A stretch of DNA of 64,000 bases from Rhizobium sp. C4 (GCF_021026315.1 NZ_JAJNCX010000005.1:268555-332554), one strand, 5' to 3'. Counted from the first letter of the stretch, positions 8,548 to 17,432 are shown. The notes: generated by a model from the letters alone, not told the origin. A program made the numbers and translations.

Positions 8548-9408
8548 TCATGGGGCTCTGCGTCCCTTCTTTGCGCGCACCATGACGAAGGTGAAATCCA
8601 GCGAGCACTCGTCCGCCTTGCCCCTGGGCTTCAATGTCGCGACAAGCTCCTGCTTCACGCCGAACAGGGCGTCACGGCCGAGCTCCGGATCGGAACTGTC
8701 ATAGATGTGGGTGCTGATCGTCTCGAAACCGTCGGCCTTGATCAGGAAATGCAGATGCGCAGGGCGGCGAAGCGAGAAGCCGAGGTCCCCGAGCAGCAGT
8801 CCGACGGGTCCATCGGAGGGGACCGTGTAGCCGGCCGGCCGCACGGTACGGTAACGGAACGAACCCGCGGCATCCGCGGTGAAGACGCCGCGCAGGTTGA
8901 ACTCGGGCTGCTGGTCGGGCTGCTGGTTTTCGTAGAAGCCTTGCGAATTCGCCTGCCAGGTCTCGATCGTCGCGCCGGCAATCGGCTGGCCGTCAAGATC
9001 GCACACCTTCCCGGTCACCCATAGCGGTGCACCGATCCCGTCGAGCGAGATATTGGCGTCCAGCGGCAGTCGGGGGGCATCGGCGCGATAGAAGGGGCCG
9101 CGCACGGTGTTTGGCGTCGCGCCCTTCGGGCGGCTCGTGTTGATCTCTTCAATGAGTGCGGTGACGCCCAGCAGATCCGAGAGCAGTACCCATTCCTGTC
9201 GGCGGCCGTCGCTGGCATGGCCAACCTCGGTCAGGAATTCTACCGTCTTGCGCCAGTCGGCATGCGTCGGTCGGGTCTCGCGGATAAGCTTGTGGACATG
9301 CTCGATGATCGGCAGCATGAAATCGTGCAACGGACTTTCGGCATGACGGTCCACGCGCTCTACGACGCGCTGCACCGAATTGCTCTCGCTGAACGACAAT
9401 TCTGCCAT
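8548..9408 (-). CDS. Hydroxyquinol/catechol 1,2-dioxygenase (intradiol)
   Basis: A 286-residue non-haem Fe(III) intradiol dioxygenase. The N-terminal helical dimerisation domain (residues 1-100) includes the string DWRKTVEFLTEVGHASD, and the predicted metal ligands are Tyr159 (QGFYE), Tyr194 (PAGYTVP), His218 and His220 (RPAHLHF). The sequence around NTVRGPFYRADAP and the overall length agree best with hydroxyquinol 1,2-dioxygenase, which converts 1,2,4-trihydroxybenzene to maleylacetate. ATG 9408 follows a G-rich ribosome site; a GTG at 9420 is a possible alternative start. It is the first gene of the operon running down to the TfdB-like monooxygenase. No maleylacetate reductase is seen in the window; it could lie beyond the left edge. 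Confidence 0.87.
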   Translation of the reverse strand: MAELSFSESNSVQRVVERVDRHAESPLHDFMLPIIEHVHKLIRETRPTHADWRKTVEFLTEVGHASDGRRQEWVLLSDLLGVTALIEEINTSRPKGATPNTVRGPFYRADAPRLPLDANISLDGIGAPLWVTGKVCDLDGQPIAGATIETWQANSQGFYENQQPDQQPEFNLRGVFTADAAGSFRYRTVRPAGYTVPSDGPVGLLLGDLGFSLRRPAHLHFLIKADGFETISTHIYDSSDPELGRDALFGVKQELVATLKPRGKADECSLDFTFVMVRAKKGRRAP

Positions 9409-9486
9409 GGCTCCCCCCACGCGTTCATGCTAGCAGGCGGAAACCGGACACTTGATGATTTTTCCGTCAGTTTATATACCCAATTG

Positions 9487-9825
9487 TTATGAAGATGGAC
9501 GAATTGCATCGAGCGCGTCGGGCTCCTGACCGCCGGCAATGACAGAGGCATATTTCTGAACGAGGGCGCCTTGCGGTATTTCGGTCAGATCAACCTTGCA
9601 GGTGTGACCGGCATTGAAGGCCCTGACAGTCTCCTTGAAGCTGTCGCCGAGGCCGGAGCGAACCCGCATCTGGACCGTCTCGGCCCGGCGAACCGGCGAA
9701 ACGCAGCGACACGATCCAGTGCCGCAACGAAACTGTCCGGCCCGGTGATGTGGACAAGCCGGTTGCCACCCCGCGACAATGAGATCAGCCACCGGCAGCT
9801 CGGTACCAGCAGCGGGGCGGCTCAA
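9487..9825 (-). pseudogene. Remnant with a fragment of an ABC sugar-type solute-binding protein
   Basis: The last 52 codons of this minus-strand frame (about 9487-9645) read SGLGDSFKETVRAFNAGHT and on to KYASVIAGGQEPDALDA, which is the characteristic N-terminal stretch of extracellular family 1 solute-binding proteins, but there is no signal peptide before it and no remaining protein after it. The preceding 60 codons do not match that family and appear to be another fragment, possibly read in a different frame. I read the stretch as a join of two broken genes left after a deletion, not a working gene. Confidence 0.55.
9489..9542 (+). pseudogene. Possible truncated LysR 5' end
   Basis: An 18-codon frame on the plus strand begins MKMDELH directly after CAATTGTTATGAAGAT, which closely resembles the context of the intact LysR gene start at 774 (CAATTTGCTATGAAGAT). 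It stops after 17 residues. Its divergent position relative to the dioxygenase operon is where a LysR gene would be expected, so it may be the stump of a deleted regulator. This is suggestive only. Confidence 0.3.
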
Positions 9826-9858
9826 ACACGCTCTCGATATTGGGCGCCTGTCGTCATT

Positions 9859-10245
9859 TCACGACTTCAGGGCGGTGACCTCGACCTCAACCTTAAATTC
9901 AGGTCGGGTGAAACCGCTAACGATCAGCAGTGTGGAGACCGGCAGGGGTGCAGCCGTGTAGCGGTCGCGGACCGCCATATAGGGAGCGAAATCCTCCCGC
10001 CGGGTGACGAAACCTGCGATGCGAATGACGTCGGAGAAGCTCATTCCGGCCTCTTCGAGGATTGCCCCGATGGTCTCGAAACAGATCACCGCCTGCTCTT
10101 CGACGCTCTCGGGAATGGTTTCGTCCGGGCGGATGCCCAGTTGGCCGGATGTGACGAGCAACGTGCCGCCCGCGGGCAAAGCGAGCCCGTGACTGTAGTT
10201 CCCGAATGGTTTTCGCACGGTGTCCGGATTGATGGATCGCCTCAT
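9859..10245 (-). CDS. RidA/YjgF-like (Rid family) protein
   Basis: A 128-residue trimeric Rid-superfamily protein (MRRSINPDTVRKPFGNYSHG to the end). The family pattern TSGQLGIRPDETIPESVEEQ and the central EEAGMSFSDVIRIAGFVT are clear. Canonical RidA enzymes, which hydrolyse reactive enamines/imines, need an Arg in the segment before the last strand; here that segment reads STLLIVSGFTRPEFKVEVEV, and no Arg is found at the equivalent place. It may therefore belong to one of the other Rid subfamilies, which are often found in catabolic operons for N-containing compounds. It is the last gene of the operon, 11 nt after the flavodoxin-fold oxidoreductase. Confidence 0.85.
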   Translation of the reverse strand: MRRSINPDTVRKPFGNYSHGLALPAGGTLLVTSGQLGIRPDETIPESVEEQAVICFETIGAILEEAGMSFSDVIRIAGFVTRREDFAPYMAVRDRYTAAPLPVSTLLIVSGFTRPEFKVEVEVTALKS

Positions 10246-10256
10246 GGGCCGCTGCC

Positions 10257-10838
10257 TCAGAAAGTTGACATTTCGCGCGCGACCTTGTCGAGAAACTGCT
10301 TGCGGGTTTCTTCGGTGGCGCGGTTCATGTCGTAATGGGCCAGAAAGCGCACCTTGGCGAGCGGGTTGATCTGAGCCCGGATCACGCGCTTGATGATCTT
10401 CTTGGGCGGATTTCCGGCAACGAAGGCGCGGAACGGATCGGCTCCATAGGTGAGCACGGCACCGAGCTTCCGGATATGGCGCAGCGTCGACTGCACCTTG
10501 CCATCGACCAGCTCGAACGTGACGCCGGGCAGCCAGACCCGGTCGAAATAGCCCTTCAGCATGGCCGGAAAGCCGAAATTCCAGACGGGCGTGCAGATGA
10601 CCAGGGCTTCGGCCTTTTTCAGCCGTTCGACATAGCCGGAAACCAGTTCCGTATTGTCCGGATAGGTGTGGTAGATGATCCGATCGTGGCGTGACAGCAC
10701 CGGATTGAACCCCTCGGCATAGAGATCGCAGTCATCGACCTCGTGGCCAGCGGCCTTGAGGCTCTCCACCGTCTTGGCATGGAGGACGGCGCCATAGCTG
10801 TCTTCCACCGGGTGCGAATAAAGGACGAGAACGCGCAT
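10257..10838 (-). CDS. Flavodoxin-fold NAD(P)H oxidoreductase (MdaB/KefF-like)
   Basis: A 193-residue protein with the flavodoxin-like NAD(P)H:quinone oxidoreductase fold. Visible are the FMN-binding first loop (LYSHPVEDSYGAVLHAK), and the block PVWNFGFPAMLKGYFDRVWLPGVTF that is diagnostic of this family. It would use FMN or FAD to reduce quinones, azo or nitro groups, or free flavin. Its start abuts the stop of the FAD-linked oxidase with no gap, so the two are translated together; it might keep a quinonoid intermediate reduced or supply electrons in the same pathway. Confidence 0.87.
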   Translation of the reverse strand: MRVLVLYSHPVEDSYGAVLHAKTVESLKAAGHEVDDCDLYAEGFNPVLSRHDRIIYHTYPDNTELVSGYVERLKKAEALVICTPVWNFGFPAMLKGYFDRVWLPGVTFELVDGKVQSTLRHIRKLGAVLTYGADPFRAFVAGNPPKKIIKRVIRAQINPLAKVRFLAHYDMNRATEETRKQFLDKVAREMSTF

Positions 10839-12251
10839 TCACGCCTCCATGAAGGCTGCGAGACCTTGAAAGAGATAGTTCTTGCCCGCCTTGAAGTCGA
10901 AATCCGGATTGTCCCAGGCGATCATCTTGCCGGGATTGAGCAGGCCCTTCGGATCGGTTTCCTTCTTGAAGGCAAGCTGGATGGTATCCGTCTGCTTCAT
11001 TCCACCCTCTTCGAGCGTGTAGCGATGCGGATTGAAGATCGGGCAGCCAAGATCTTCATGGATGCGGATGATTTCCTCCAGTCGCTCCGCCGTCGTGTAG
11101 CGGACCATGGGCAGGCCGGCGCACTGGACTGTGCCGTCGAAGCGCGTGAACTCGAGATGGCCGACCACCTCGCCATGGAAGGTCTCGACCGTCTTGCGCA
11201 CCTTTTCCACATGGTCGGGGGCTGAATACTGAACCTGAAGATAGGTGATGCTCGGATCGATCTTCAGCGCGCGCAGCGTCGTATGGTTCCAGGCCAGTTC
11301 ATAGGCATGCGGGATGCCCTTCATGCTTTCCACCTTGTCTGAGCGGAAGCGGATGTCGCCCTTGTAGCGCGAGACCAGCGCTTCGAACGGCCCCATGGAA
11401 TGCGGCGCCACCATGATCACAACGATCGACTGGCCTTCCTTCAGATAGGGCTTGTGCCGGGTGAAATAGTCGAACGGGGCGGGCGCCTCGATAGGCGCGA
11501 TTTCCTTGACCAGCAGGCCGTTGGAATGGGCCACCGCGTCAGCAAAGCGAACGGCGTCCATGAAGTCATCATAGCCGACCAGCACATCGACCCAGTCATA
11601 GGCGGGCGCCAGCGGCATTTCGACTTCCGTGATGATGCCATTGGTCCCATAGGCATGGCTGACCTTCTGAAGGTCCCAGCCGGTCAGGTCGAGAATGCGC
11701 GGTTCGGCTTCCATGGTGATCACGCGCAGGCGCAGGATATTGCCGAGATCGCGCAAGCCGCCCCAGGTGATCGAGCCGACACCACCCGAGCCGCCGGCAA
11801 TGAAGCCGCCGATCGTCGCCGTCTGCGCCGTCGAGGGATGGAAGCGCAATTCCTGTCCCGAATGCGCCTTGGTCTGCTTGTCGAGCTCGGAAATGATGAC
11901 GCCGGTTTCGGCAATCACGCGGCCGGGCAGGATCTGCTTGACCTTGTTCATATTGGCCATGTTGAGGATGATGCCGCCGGAAAGTGGCATGGCCTGTCCG
12001 TAGTTCCCGGTGCCGCCGCCGCGCGGCGTGATCGGCGCGCCATGCGCGTAGGCGACCTTCAGCGTGCGGATCACCTCTTCCTCCGTCACCGGCGAAACGA
12101 CGAGATCCGCCGTGACATTGTCGAGCTGGCTCCTCTGAATCGGCGAATACCAGTAGAAATCCCGGCTCTTCTGCTTGACGAGCGCCGGATGGTCCTCGAC
12201 CGCAATCCCCTCGAGATCCTTCTTGATCTGTACGTAATCAACCATGTTCAT
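10839..12251 (-). CDS. FAD-linked oxidase/dehydrogenase (GlcD-like)
   Basis: A 470-residue flavoenzyme of the PCMH/FAD_binding_4 class, related to glycolate oxidase subunit GlcD and D-lactate dehydrogenases. The FAD pyrophosphate-binding segment TPRGGGTGNYGQAMPLSGG is at residues 75-93, and STAQTATIGGFIAGGSGGVGS follows near 150-170. The C-terminus ends with the usual GLLNPGKM motif. Start ATG 12251 overlaps the stop of the deaminase gene by four bases (ATGA); ATG 12245 is a second possibility. Members oxidise 2-hydroxy acids or alcohols and amines; within this operon the substrate is probably a breakdown product of the imported compound. Confidence 0.87.
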   Translation of the reverse strand: MNMVDYVQIKKDLEGIAVEDHPALVKQKSRDFYWYSPIQRSQLDNVTADLVVSPVTEEEVIRTLKVAYAHGAPITPRGGGTGNYGQAMPLSGGIILNMANMNKVKQILPGRVIAETGVIISELDKQTKAHSGQELRFHPSTAQTATIGGFIAGGSGGVGSITWGGLRDLGNILRLRVITMEAEPRILDLTGWDLQKVSHAYGTNGIITEVEMPLAPAYDWVDVLVGYDDFMDAVRFADAVAHSNGLLVKEIAPIEAPAPFDYFTRHKPYLKEGQSIVVIMVAPHSMGPFEALVSRYKGDIRFRSDKVESMKGIPHAYELAWNHTTLRALKIDPSITYLQVQYSAPDHVEKVRKTVETFHGEVVGHLEFTRFDGTVQCAGLPMVRYTTAERLEEIIRIHEDLGCPIFNPHRYTLEEGGMKQTDTIQLAFKKETDPKGLLNPGKMIAWDNPDFDFKAGKNYLFQGLAAFMEA

Positions 12252-13558
12252 GCTCCGTGAATGGCATCGAGTTCGGCATAGTCGGGAATGACGCGCTCGA
12301 TGACGCGACCGGCCCGGATGATGGTGCGATCCGATTGGGGGCGGGACAGGAATTCGCTCCAGCGTCTGGCTTTGAAGACGACGAGATCGGCAGACGCGCC
12401 GACGGCGATGCGGCTTTTGTCTTTCCGGCCGAGAATATCGGCAGGCGTTGCGGTCACCACTGACGCCGCATCGGTCAGCGGATGGTCGAGATGCAGGATG
12501 CGAACGGCTTCGCGGAAGACTTCCGCCGGATCGAGATCTCCATAGGCATAAAATGGGTCTCGGGTGTTGTCGGAGGAGACGGCGGTGCGAACGCCAGCCG
12601 CGCGAAGCTCGTTGAACAGCGTCACGCCGCGCCACCTGGGCGTCCGGCCTGAATGCCTATCCTGAAGATACATGTTGCACATGGGAAGCGACACGACGGC
12701 CAGATTGGCTCTGGCAACAAGATCGACCGTCCGCTTTGCCGTTTCCTCGTCCTGCCGCGCCAGCGAGCAGCAATGGCCGACGGTCACCGTTCCCTCAAAG
12801 CCGTTGCGGATCACAGCCTCGGCAATGGAGGCGAGCGTCAGGACCTCGCGGTCGGCGGTTTCGTCGACATGAAGATCGACATCCACGCCCATCGCTGCGG
12901 CGGTCCGCAGCAACTTGTCGAGTTCCTGATCAAGGTCCGGCCCGACCTGCGTCAGGCCGCCAAGGATGCCGCCGGTCTCCTTGAGGACGGCCACAAGATC
13001 GCGGAAGAAGGCATCATCCGCCATGGCGTAGAGCGGAAACAGTGCGGCTGCCTGAAGGTCGATCTTGCCCTTCCAGCGTTCCCGCGTCTCCTGGAATACG
13101 GGGAAGGATATGCGGTGCTGCGGGTTGAGCGAGTCGATATGCGTGCGGATCAGCGACGTGCCGTGCGCATAGGCGCAGCGCAGCGAGAAATCCATGCGGC
13201 GGGCCACATCCTCGGCCGACCAGTTCGCCTCGCGGTCTGCCCTGACGGCATCGAGCGCGCCAGGAAAGCTCCCGTCAGGGTTGGGATTGCGGTCCCAGAT
13301 ATGGCCCTTGTCGAGATGCGTATGCATGTCGGTGAAGCACGGCCAGACCATGCGGCCCCCAAGAGCCACGGCAGGCAGATCAGTTGCCGCTGCGCCCGCC
13401 GGCAGGATGTCTGCAATGGCGCCATCGCGCACGACGATATCGGCGGCGGCAAGACCTTCCTTCGCCCCCGGCAGGTTCGCCTGCGTGGCACTCAGCGGCA
13501 CGGTGGCGCCGGCAAGGACATAGGCTGTCGTGGAGGGTATTTCCAGATCCGACGTCAC
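12248..13558 (-). CDS. Cytosine-deaminase-like amidohydrolase
   Basis: A 436-residue metal-dependent amidohydrolase of the CodA group. Ligand motifs are HTHLDKGH with His79 and His81, HVDE near 229, GHCCSL near 262, and the metal Asp in SSDNTRDPF near 328. Family members deaminate cytosine, isocytosine or related pyrimidines and triazines. The start is GTG 13558, with GGGAG about ten bases upstream and two to three bases after the permease stop. Its place between an NMT1-like importer and two redox genes supports a role in breaking down an imported N-heterocycle; which one is not evident. Confidence 0.88.
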   Translation of the reverse strand: MTSDLEIPSTTAYVLAGATVPLSATQANLPGAKEGLAAADIVVRDGAIADILPAGAAATDLPAVALGGRMVWPCFTDMHTHLDKGHIWDRNPNPDGSFPGALDAVRADREANWSAEDVARRMDFSLRCAYAHGTSLIRTHIDSLNPQHRISFPVFQETRERWKGKIDLQAAALFPLYAMADDAFFRDLVAVLKETGGILGGLTQVGPDLDQELDKLLRTAAAMGVDVDLHVDETADREVLTLASIAEAVIRNGFEGTVTVGHCCSLARQDEETAKRTVDLVARANLAVVSLPMCNMYLQDRHSGRTPRWRGVTLFNELRAAGVRTAVSSDNTRDPFYAYGDLDPAEVFREAVRILHLDHPLTDAASVVTATPADILGRKDKSRIAVGASADLVVFKARRWSEFLSRPQSDRTIIRAGRVIERVIPDYAELDAIHGA

Positions 13559-13561
13559 GGC

Positions 13562-14389
13562 TCAGTTCTCCCGCTTGAGGTTGCTCTCGTGCCAGCGATG
13601 AAGCGCCAGCCAGGAGATGAAGGAGGTCGCCGCGAAGATCGTAACACCCAGTGCCGAAAGCATCAGGAGGGCGGCGAAAAGGCGAGGGATGTTCATGCGG
13701 AACTGCGATTCCAGCAGACGGAACGCGAGGCCTGAGGAGGCTCCTGCCGAGCCCGCCGCAAACTCCGCCACCACGGCAGCAATGAGGGCAAGCCCGCCGC
13801 CAATTCGCAGGCCTGTCATGAAATAGGGCTGGGCTGCCGGGATCTTCAGATAGATCAATGTCTGCCAGCGCGACGCACCGTAGAGGTCGAAAAGGTTCAG
13901 GAGATTGTGATCGACGCTCTTCAAACCCTGAACCATGTTGGAGAGGATCGGGAAGAAGGCGACCAGAAAGGCGCAGATCAGCAGTGCCACCTGCGTGGTT
14001 GGCGCATAGATCAGAATAAGGGGCGAGATCGCAACGATCGGTGTGACCTGAAGGATGACGGCGATGGGATAGAAGGCGATTTCAATCCAGCGGGACTGGA
14101 CCAGAAAGATCGCAAAACCGGCTCCGCCGATCAGTGCTAGCGCCAGCGACATCAGGGTGATCTTCGTCGTTACCACGAGGGCCGGAAACAGCAGGCTCCA
14201 ATCCCCGATCAGCGCGCTGAGAACCGCGCCGGGGCTCGGCAGGATATAGGGCGGGACGCCCGACATCACGACGCCGAAATGCCAGATCAGCACCAGGCCG
14301 ACGACCATCACAAGCGGGACGGCGATCCGCAGCGCAATGTCCTTGCGACGTTCGGATGAAGCGTTCATTTCAGGTACGGAGCTGGTCAT
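13562..14389 (-). CDS. ABC transporter permease (SsuC/TauC/ThiX type)
   Basis: A 275-residue permease of the binding-protein-dependent class with about six membrane segments and the EAA-like loop near YGASRWQTLIYLKIPAAQPYF. ATG 14389 shares its A with the stop of the upstream ATPase gene (TGATG). A TTG one codon earlier is less likely. It forms the channel for the adjacent ATPase and the NMT1/THI5-like binding protein. Confidence 0.9.
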   Translation of the reverse strand: MTSSVPEMNASSERRKDIALRIAVPLVMVVGLVLIWHFGVVMSGVPPYILPSPGAVLSALIGDWSLLFPALVVTTKITLMSLALALIGGAGFAIFLVQSRWIEIAFYPIAVILQVTPIVAISPLILIYAPTTQVALLICAFLVAFFPILSNMVQGLKSVDHNLLNLFDLYGASRWQTLIYLKIPAAQPYFMTGLRIGGGLALIAAVVAEFAAGSAGASSGLAFRLLESQFRMNIPRLFAALLMLSALGVTIFAATSFISWLALHRWHESNLKREN

Positions 14390-15216
14390 CAATGGCCCTC
14401 CGGGGCATCGCCCATGGCTTCCAGCAACATGGCCGAGACCTTTTCGCAGGCCTGACGGTAATCTTCGGAGCTGCGATAAAGCGCATCACGCTCGCTGGCG
14501 GTCACAAGCGGGAAATCCGCATGAACGCGCCCGGGACGAGCCTTCATCACGACGATCCGGTTGGAAAGATAGGCGGATTCGAAAACCGAATGGGTGACAA
14601 AAATCACGGTGATGCCGGTTCTCCGCCACAGGTTGAGGACATCGTCGTTCAGCTTTTGCCGGGTGATTTCATCAAGCGCGGCAAACGGTTCGTCCATCAG
14701 GAGAAGGCGCGGCTTCGTCACCATGGCGCGGGCGATCGAAACGCGCATCTTCATGCCGCCGGAGAGTTCGCGTGGATAGGCTTTCGCAAAGTCACCGAGA
14801 CCGACGGCCGTTAGAGCTTCCATGATAGGCTCTTCGGCGGCCTTCTTGCTGACGCCGCGCAGACGCAGCGGCAGAAAGACATTGCCGAACACCGTCTGCC
14901 AGGGCATCAGCGTCGGCTCCTGGAAGACGAAGCTGATATCGCCTTCCGGCAGGCCTTTCGAGTTGATGCGGGAACTCGGCCAGTCGATCGAGCCGCTGCT
15001 GACACCACCGAGCCCGGCGATGATGCGCAACGCTGTCGACTTGCCGCAACCGGAGGGGCCGAGGAGACTGAGGAACTCGCCGCCCCGAACCGTCAACGAC
15101 ATGTCCTGAAGGGCAAGCGTGCCGTTGGAGAAGATTTTCGACACATGGTCCATCGCAACGAGCGGGCGGGTCTGTGCCATTGTCGCGACTGTTTTGTCGG
15201 CCGCCTGAGCGTTCAT
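14389..15216 (-). CDS. ABC transporter ATPase (SsuB/TauB type)
   Basis: A 275-residue ATPase with Walker A GPSGCGKST at residues 53-61, signature LSGGMKMRVSIARA, and Walker B RLLLMDEPFAALDE, all intact. The form of the signature and the H-loop FVTHSVFESAYL are those of nitrate/sulfonate/taurine-type importers. It lies 72 nt downstream of the binding-protein gene. Confidence 0.92.
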   Translation of the reverse strand: MNAQAADKTVATMAQTRPLVAMDHVSKIFSNGTLALQDMSLTVRGGEFLSLLGPSGCGKSTALRIIAGLGGVSSGSIDWPSSRINSKGLPEGDISFVFQEPTLMPWQTVFGNVFLPLRLRGVSKKAAEEPIMEALTAVGLGDFAKAYPRELSGGMKMRVSIARAMVTKPRLLLMDEPFAALDEITRQKLNDDVLNLWRRTGITVIFVTHSVFESAYLSNRIVVMKARPGRVHADFPLVTASERDALYRSSEDYRQACEKVSAMLLEAMGDAPEGH

Positions 15217-15288
15217 GCCATCAACTCTATGCTTGGAAATGGGCTCCCCGCTCCCGAGTGGACGGGAGCGGAGACATTCTCTGGCAGG

Positions 15289-16293
15289 TTACTTCTTCAG
15301 CGCCATGCCGACGCCCTTGCAGACGAACTGGGTCGTGAAGCCCTTCTTGTAGTCCATGCTGGCGTCGAAAAGCTTGATCTTGACCATTTCGTCGAAGAAC
15401 TTCTTGTACTTCTCGTCGGTCATGCAGCCGATGCCCTTGGTGAGTGCCTCGCCCGATTCCAGAATGCCATGCTCCTTCATCTGCGTGATGGAGAAGGCGA
15501 TCTGCTCATCCGTCATTTCCGGATTGTCTTTCTTGATCAGATCATTGGCGGGCTTGTTGTCGCCGTAGAGGTAATTGTACCAACCCTCGATCGACGCGTC
15601 GACGAAGCGCTGGATCAGGTCCGGATTGCTCTTGATCAGGTCGGCCTTGACGGTCACCGTGGTCGAATAGGGGCTGTAGCCTTCATCGGCGAGCAGGAAG
15701 ACCTTGGGCTTCCAGCCGGTCTGCTTCTCGACGGCATAGGGTTCGGAGGTCAGGTAGCCCTGTTGCACCGACTTCTTGTCAGCGATGAACGGGCCCGGAT
15801 TGAAATTGTAGGGCTTGTACTGCTCGTCCTTGAAGCCTTTGAAATTGACCTTCATCCACTCGAAATAGGTGAGATAGCCGTCTTTCGCCATCAGGATGGC
15901 GCTGGCCTTGGCGAGATCCGCGAATTTCTCGATGCCCTGGTCGGGGTGGGCCATCAGGATCTGCGGATCCTTCTGGAACATGGCTGCGACATCAACCAGC
16001 GGAATGCCGGCCTTGACGGCATTGAGCGAACCCATTTCGCCGCCCATGTAGAATTCGATCTTGCCGGAGATCAGCAGCGCGCTGTTGGCCGCATTCGGAC
16101 CGCCCTGAACGATCGTCACGTCAAGGCCATGCTTCTTGTAGGTCCCGTCTGCGACGGCCTGATAGTAACCGCCATGTTCGGGCTCTGCGAGCCAGTTCGT
16201 CCCGAAGGAGACCTTGTCGAGTGCATGCGCGGGCGCTGCCGCCATGAGGCAAAGCGACGCCGAAGCGGCAAGAGATTTGAGAGAGTGCGACAT
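15289..16293 (-). CDS. NMT1/THI5-like periplasmic substrate-binding protein
   Basis: A 334-residue binding protein with a Sec signal ending AAAPAHA near residue 24. The mature start KVSFGTNWLAEPEHGGYYQAV is the NMT1/THI5-like pattern used by binding proteins for thiamine-precursor pyrimidines, riboflavin, sulfonates and other small molecules. ATG 16293 is the only start that yields a sensible signal peptide. It is the first gene of a seven-gene operon (binding protein, ATPase, permease, deaminase, oxidase, oxidoreductase, Rid) and is divergent from a LysR gene. The combination with a cytosine-deaminase-like enzyme makes a pyrimidine-like ligand attractive, but that is inference. Confidence 0.88.
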   Translation of the reverse strand: MSHSLKSLAASASLCLMAAAPAHALDKVSFGTNWLAEPEHGGYYQAVADGTYKKHGLDVTIVQGGPNAANSALLISGKIEFYMGGEMGSLNAVKAGIPLVDVAAMFQKDPQILMAHPDQGIEKFADLAKASAILMAKDGYLTYFEWMKVNFKGFKDEQYKPYNFNPGPFIADKKSVQQGYLTSEPYAVEKQTGWKPKVFLLADEGYSPYSTTVTVKADLIKSNPDLIQRFVDASIEGWYNYLYGDNKPANDLIKKDNPEMTDEQIAFSITQMKEHGILESGEALTKGIGCMTDEKYKKFFDEMVKIKLFDASMDYKKGFTTQFVCKGVGMALKK

Positions 16294-16373
16294 CAAGACT
16301 GTTCCCTGCTTTATCTGGAAGGCGCTTTTTGCGCTGCAACAGGATAGTGCGCTGGGGTTTCGCTCTTTGAAAA

Positions 16374-16399
16374 GCATCAAAATTCGTTCGCATTGATGC
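16374..16399. promoter_or_regulatory. Inverted repeat in the LysR/SBP divergent promoter
   Basis: GCATCAA (16374-16380) and TTGATGC (16393-16399) form a 7-bp dyad with 12-bp spacing between two divergent starts (16293 and 16452). LysR-type activators commonly bind interrupted dyads in exactly this kind of spacer, so this is the best candidate operator for the neighbouring LysR protein. Confidence 0.5.
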
Positions 16400-16451
16400 C
16401 TTTTTGCGCTATGTCGGAATGCATCGACGCAGGATTTCGAGAGGGTCAACG

Positions 16452-17432
16452 GTGCTGCATTCCCGCAAACTCCTTTACATCGACGAAATCGCCCGCACGG
16501 GCTCCATCCGCAAGGCCGCGGCCAAGCTGAATGTCGCATCCTCGGCCATCAACCGGCAGATCATCGAGCTGGAGGAGGAGGTGGGTGCGGCACTGTTCGA
16601 GCGCCTGCCGCGTGGCCTGCGGCTGACATCGGCGGGCGAGCTCTATGTCGAGCATATCCGCGATGTGATGAAGAGCTACCACCGGCTTGAATCCCGCGTC
16701 AAAACCCTGAAAATGCCGGATGCGGGGAAGGTGCGGATTGTCACGACGACCGGACTTGCCGCCGGTCCCATGCCCGTCATCGTCGCGAAATTTGTTGCCG
16801 AGCATCCACGCGTCAAGATTTTCATGCGCAATGACATCGGCTCGGGCACGACGCTCAATCCGGTGAGCGTGGGCGAGGTGGATATCGGCATCGGCCTCAA
16901 CATTCCGGCCTCGCCCGGCATCCGGACGCTGGCCGTCTTCGATGTGCCGATCGGCGCTGTCCTGCCGCCAGGACATCCACTGACGCAGCATGCCCAGGTG
17001 GGCCTCGGCGAGCTGATCCAGGAACGGCTCGTGCTGGTCATGAAATCGCTGAGCCTGCGCGAAGTCATCGACTTTGCGCTGGCGCCCCTGTCCGTTGCGG
17101 TCGAGCCGGTGATCGAGACGAACACGACCGAGGCGGTCAAGCAGTTCGTGCGCGCCGGTGCCGGCGTTTCGCTGATGAACCCGCTGGACATCATCCACGA
17201 TTGCGAGCGCGGCGATCTTGTCTTCAGGCCGCTATCCGACCCGCATGTCAAAGTTCAGCAGATGAAGGTCTTCGCGCGGGCGCGGACGCCGCTCGACAGC
17301 GCGACAAGCCTGTTTGTCGAGTTCCTGCTTGCAGAACTGACCTCACTGCTCGCGACGCTGTCCGCGCAAGGCGTCAAGAGCGCCGGGCCCGGCGTTCACC
17401 AAGAAGAGCAGGCCGTTTATTCGGGCGAATAG
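16452..17432 (+). CDS. LysR-family transcriptional regulator
   Basis: A 326-residue LysR protein starting at GTG 16452 (LHSRKLLYIDEIARTGSIRK), preceded by GAGAGGG at a good distance; upstream TTG 16404 and ATG 16419 are in frame but have poorer sites. The helix-turn-helix reads SIRKAAAKLNVASSAINRQI, followed by an effector domain. It is divergent from the importer/deaminase operon and probably activates it. Its 3' end overlaps that of the convergent creatininase gene by 16 nt. Confidence 0.88.
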   Translation: MLHSRKLLYIDEIARTGSIRKAAAKLNVASSAINRQIIELEEEVGAALFERLPRGLRLTSAGELYVEHIRDVMKSYHRLESRVKTLKMPDAGKVRIVTTTGLAAGPMPVIVAKFVAEHPRVKIFMRNDIGSGTTLNPVSVGEVDIGIGLNIPASPGIRTLAVFDVPIGAVLPPGHPLTQHAQVGLGELIQERLVLVMKSLSLREVIDFALAPLSVAVEPVIETNTTEAVKQFVRAGAGVSLMNPLDIIHDCERGDLVFRPLSDPHVKVQQMKVFARARTPLDSATSLFVEFLLAELTSLLATLSAQGVKSAGPGVHQEEQAVYSGE

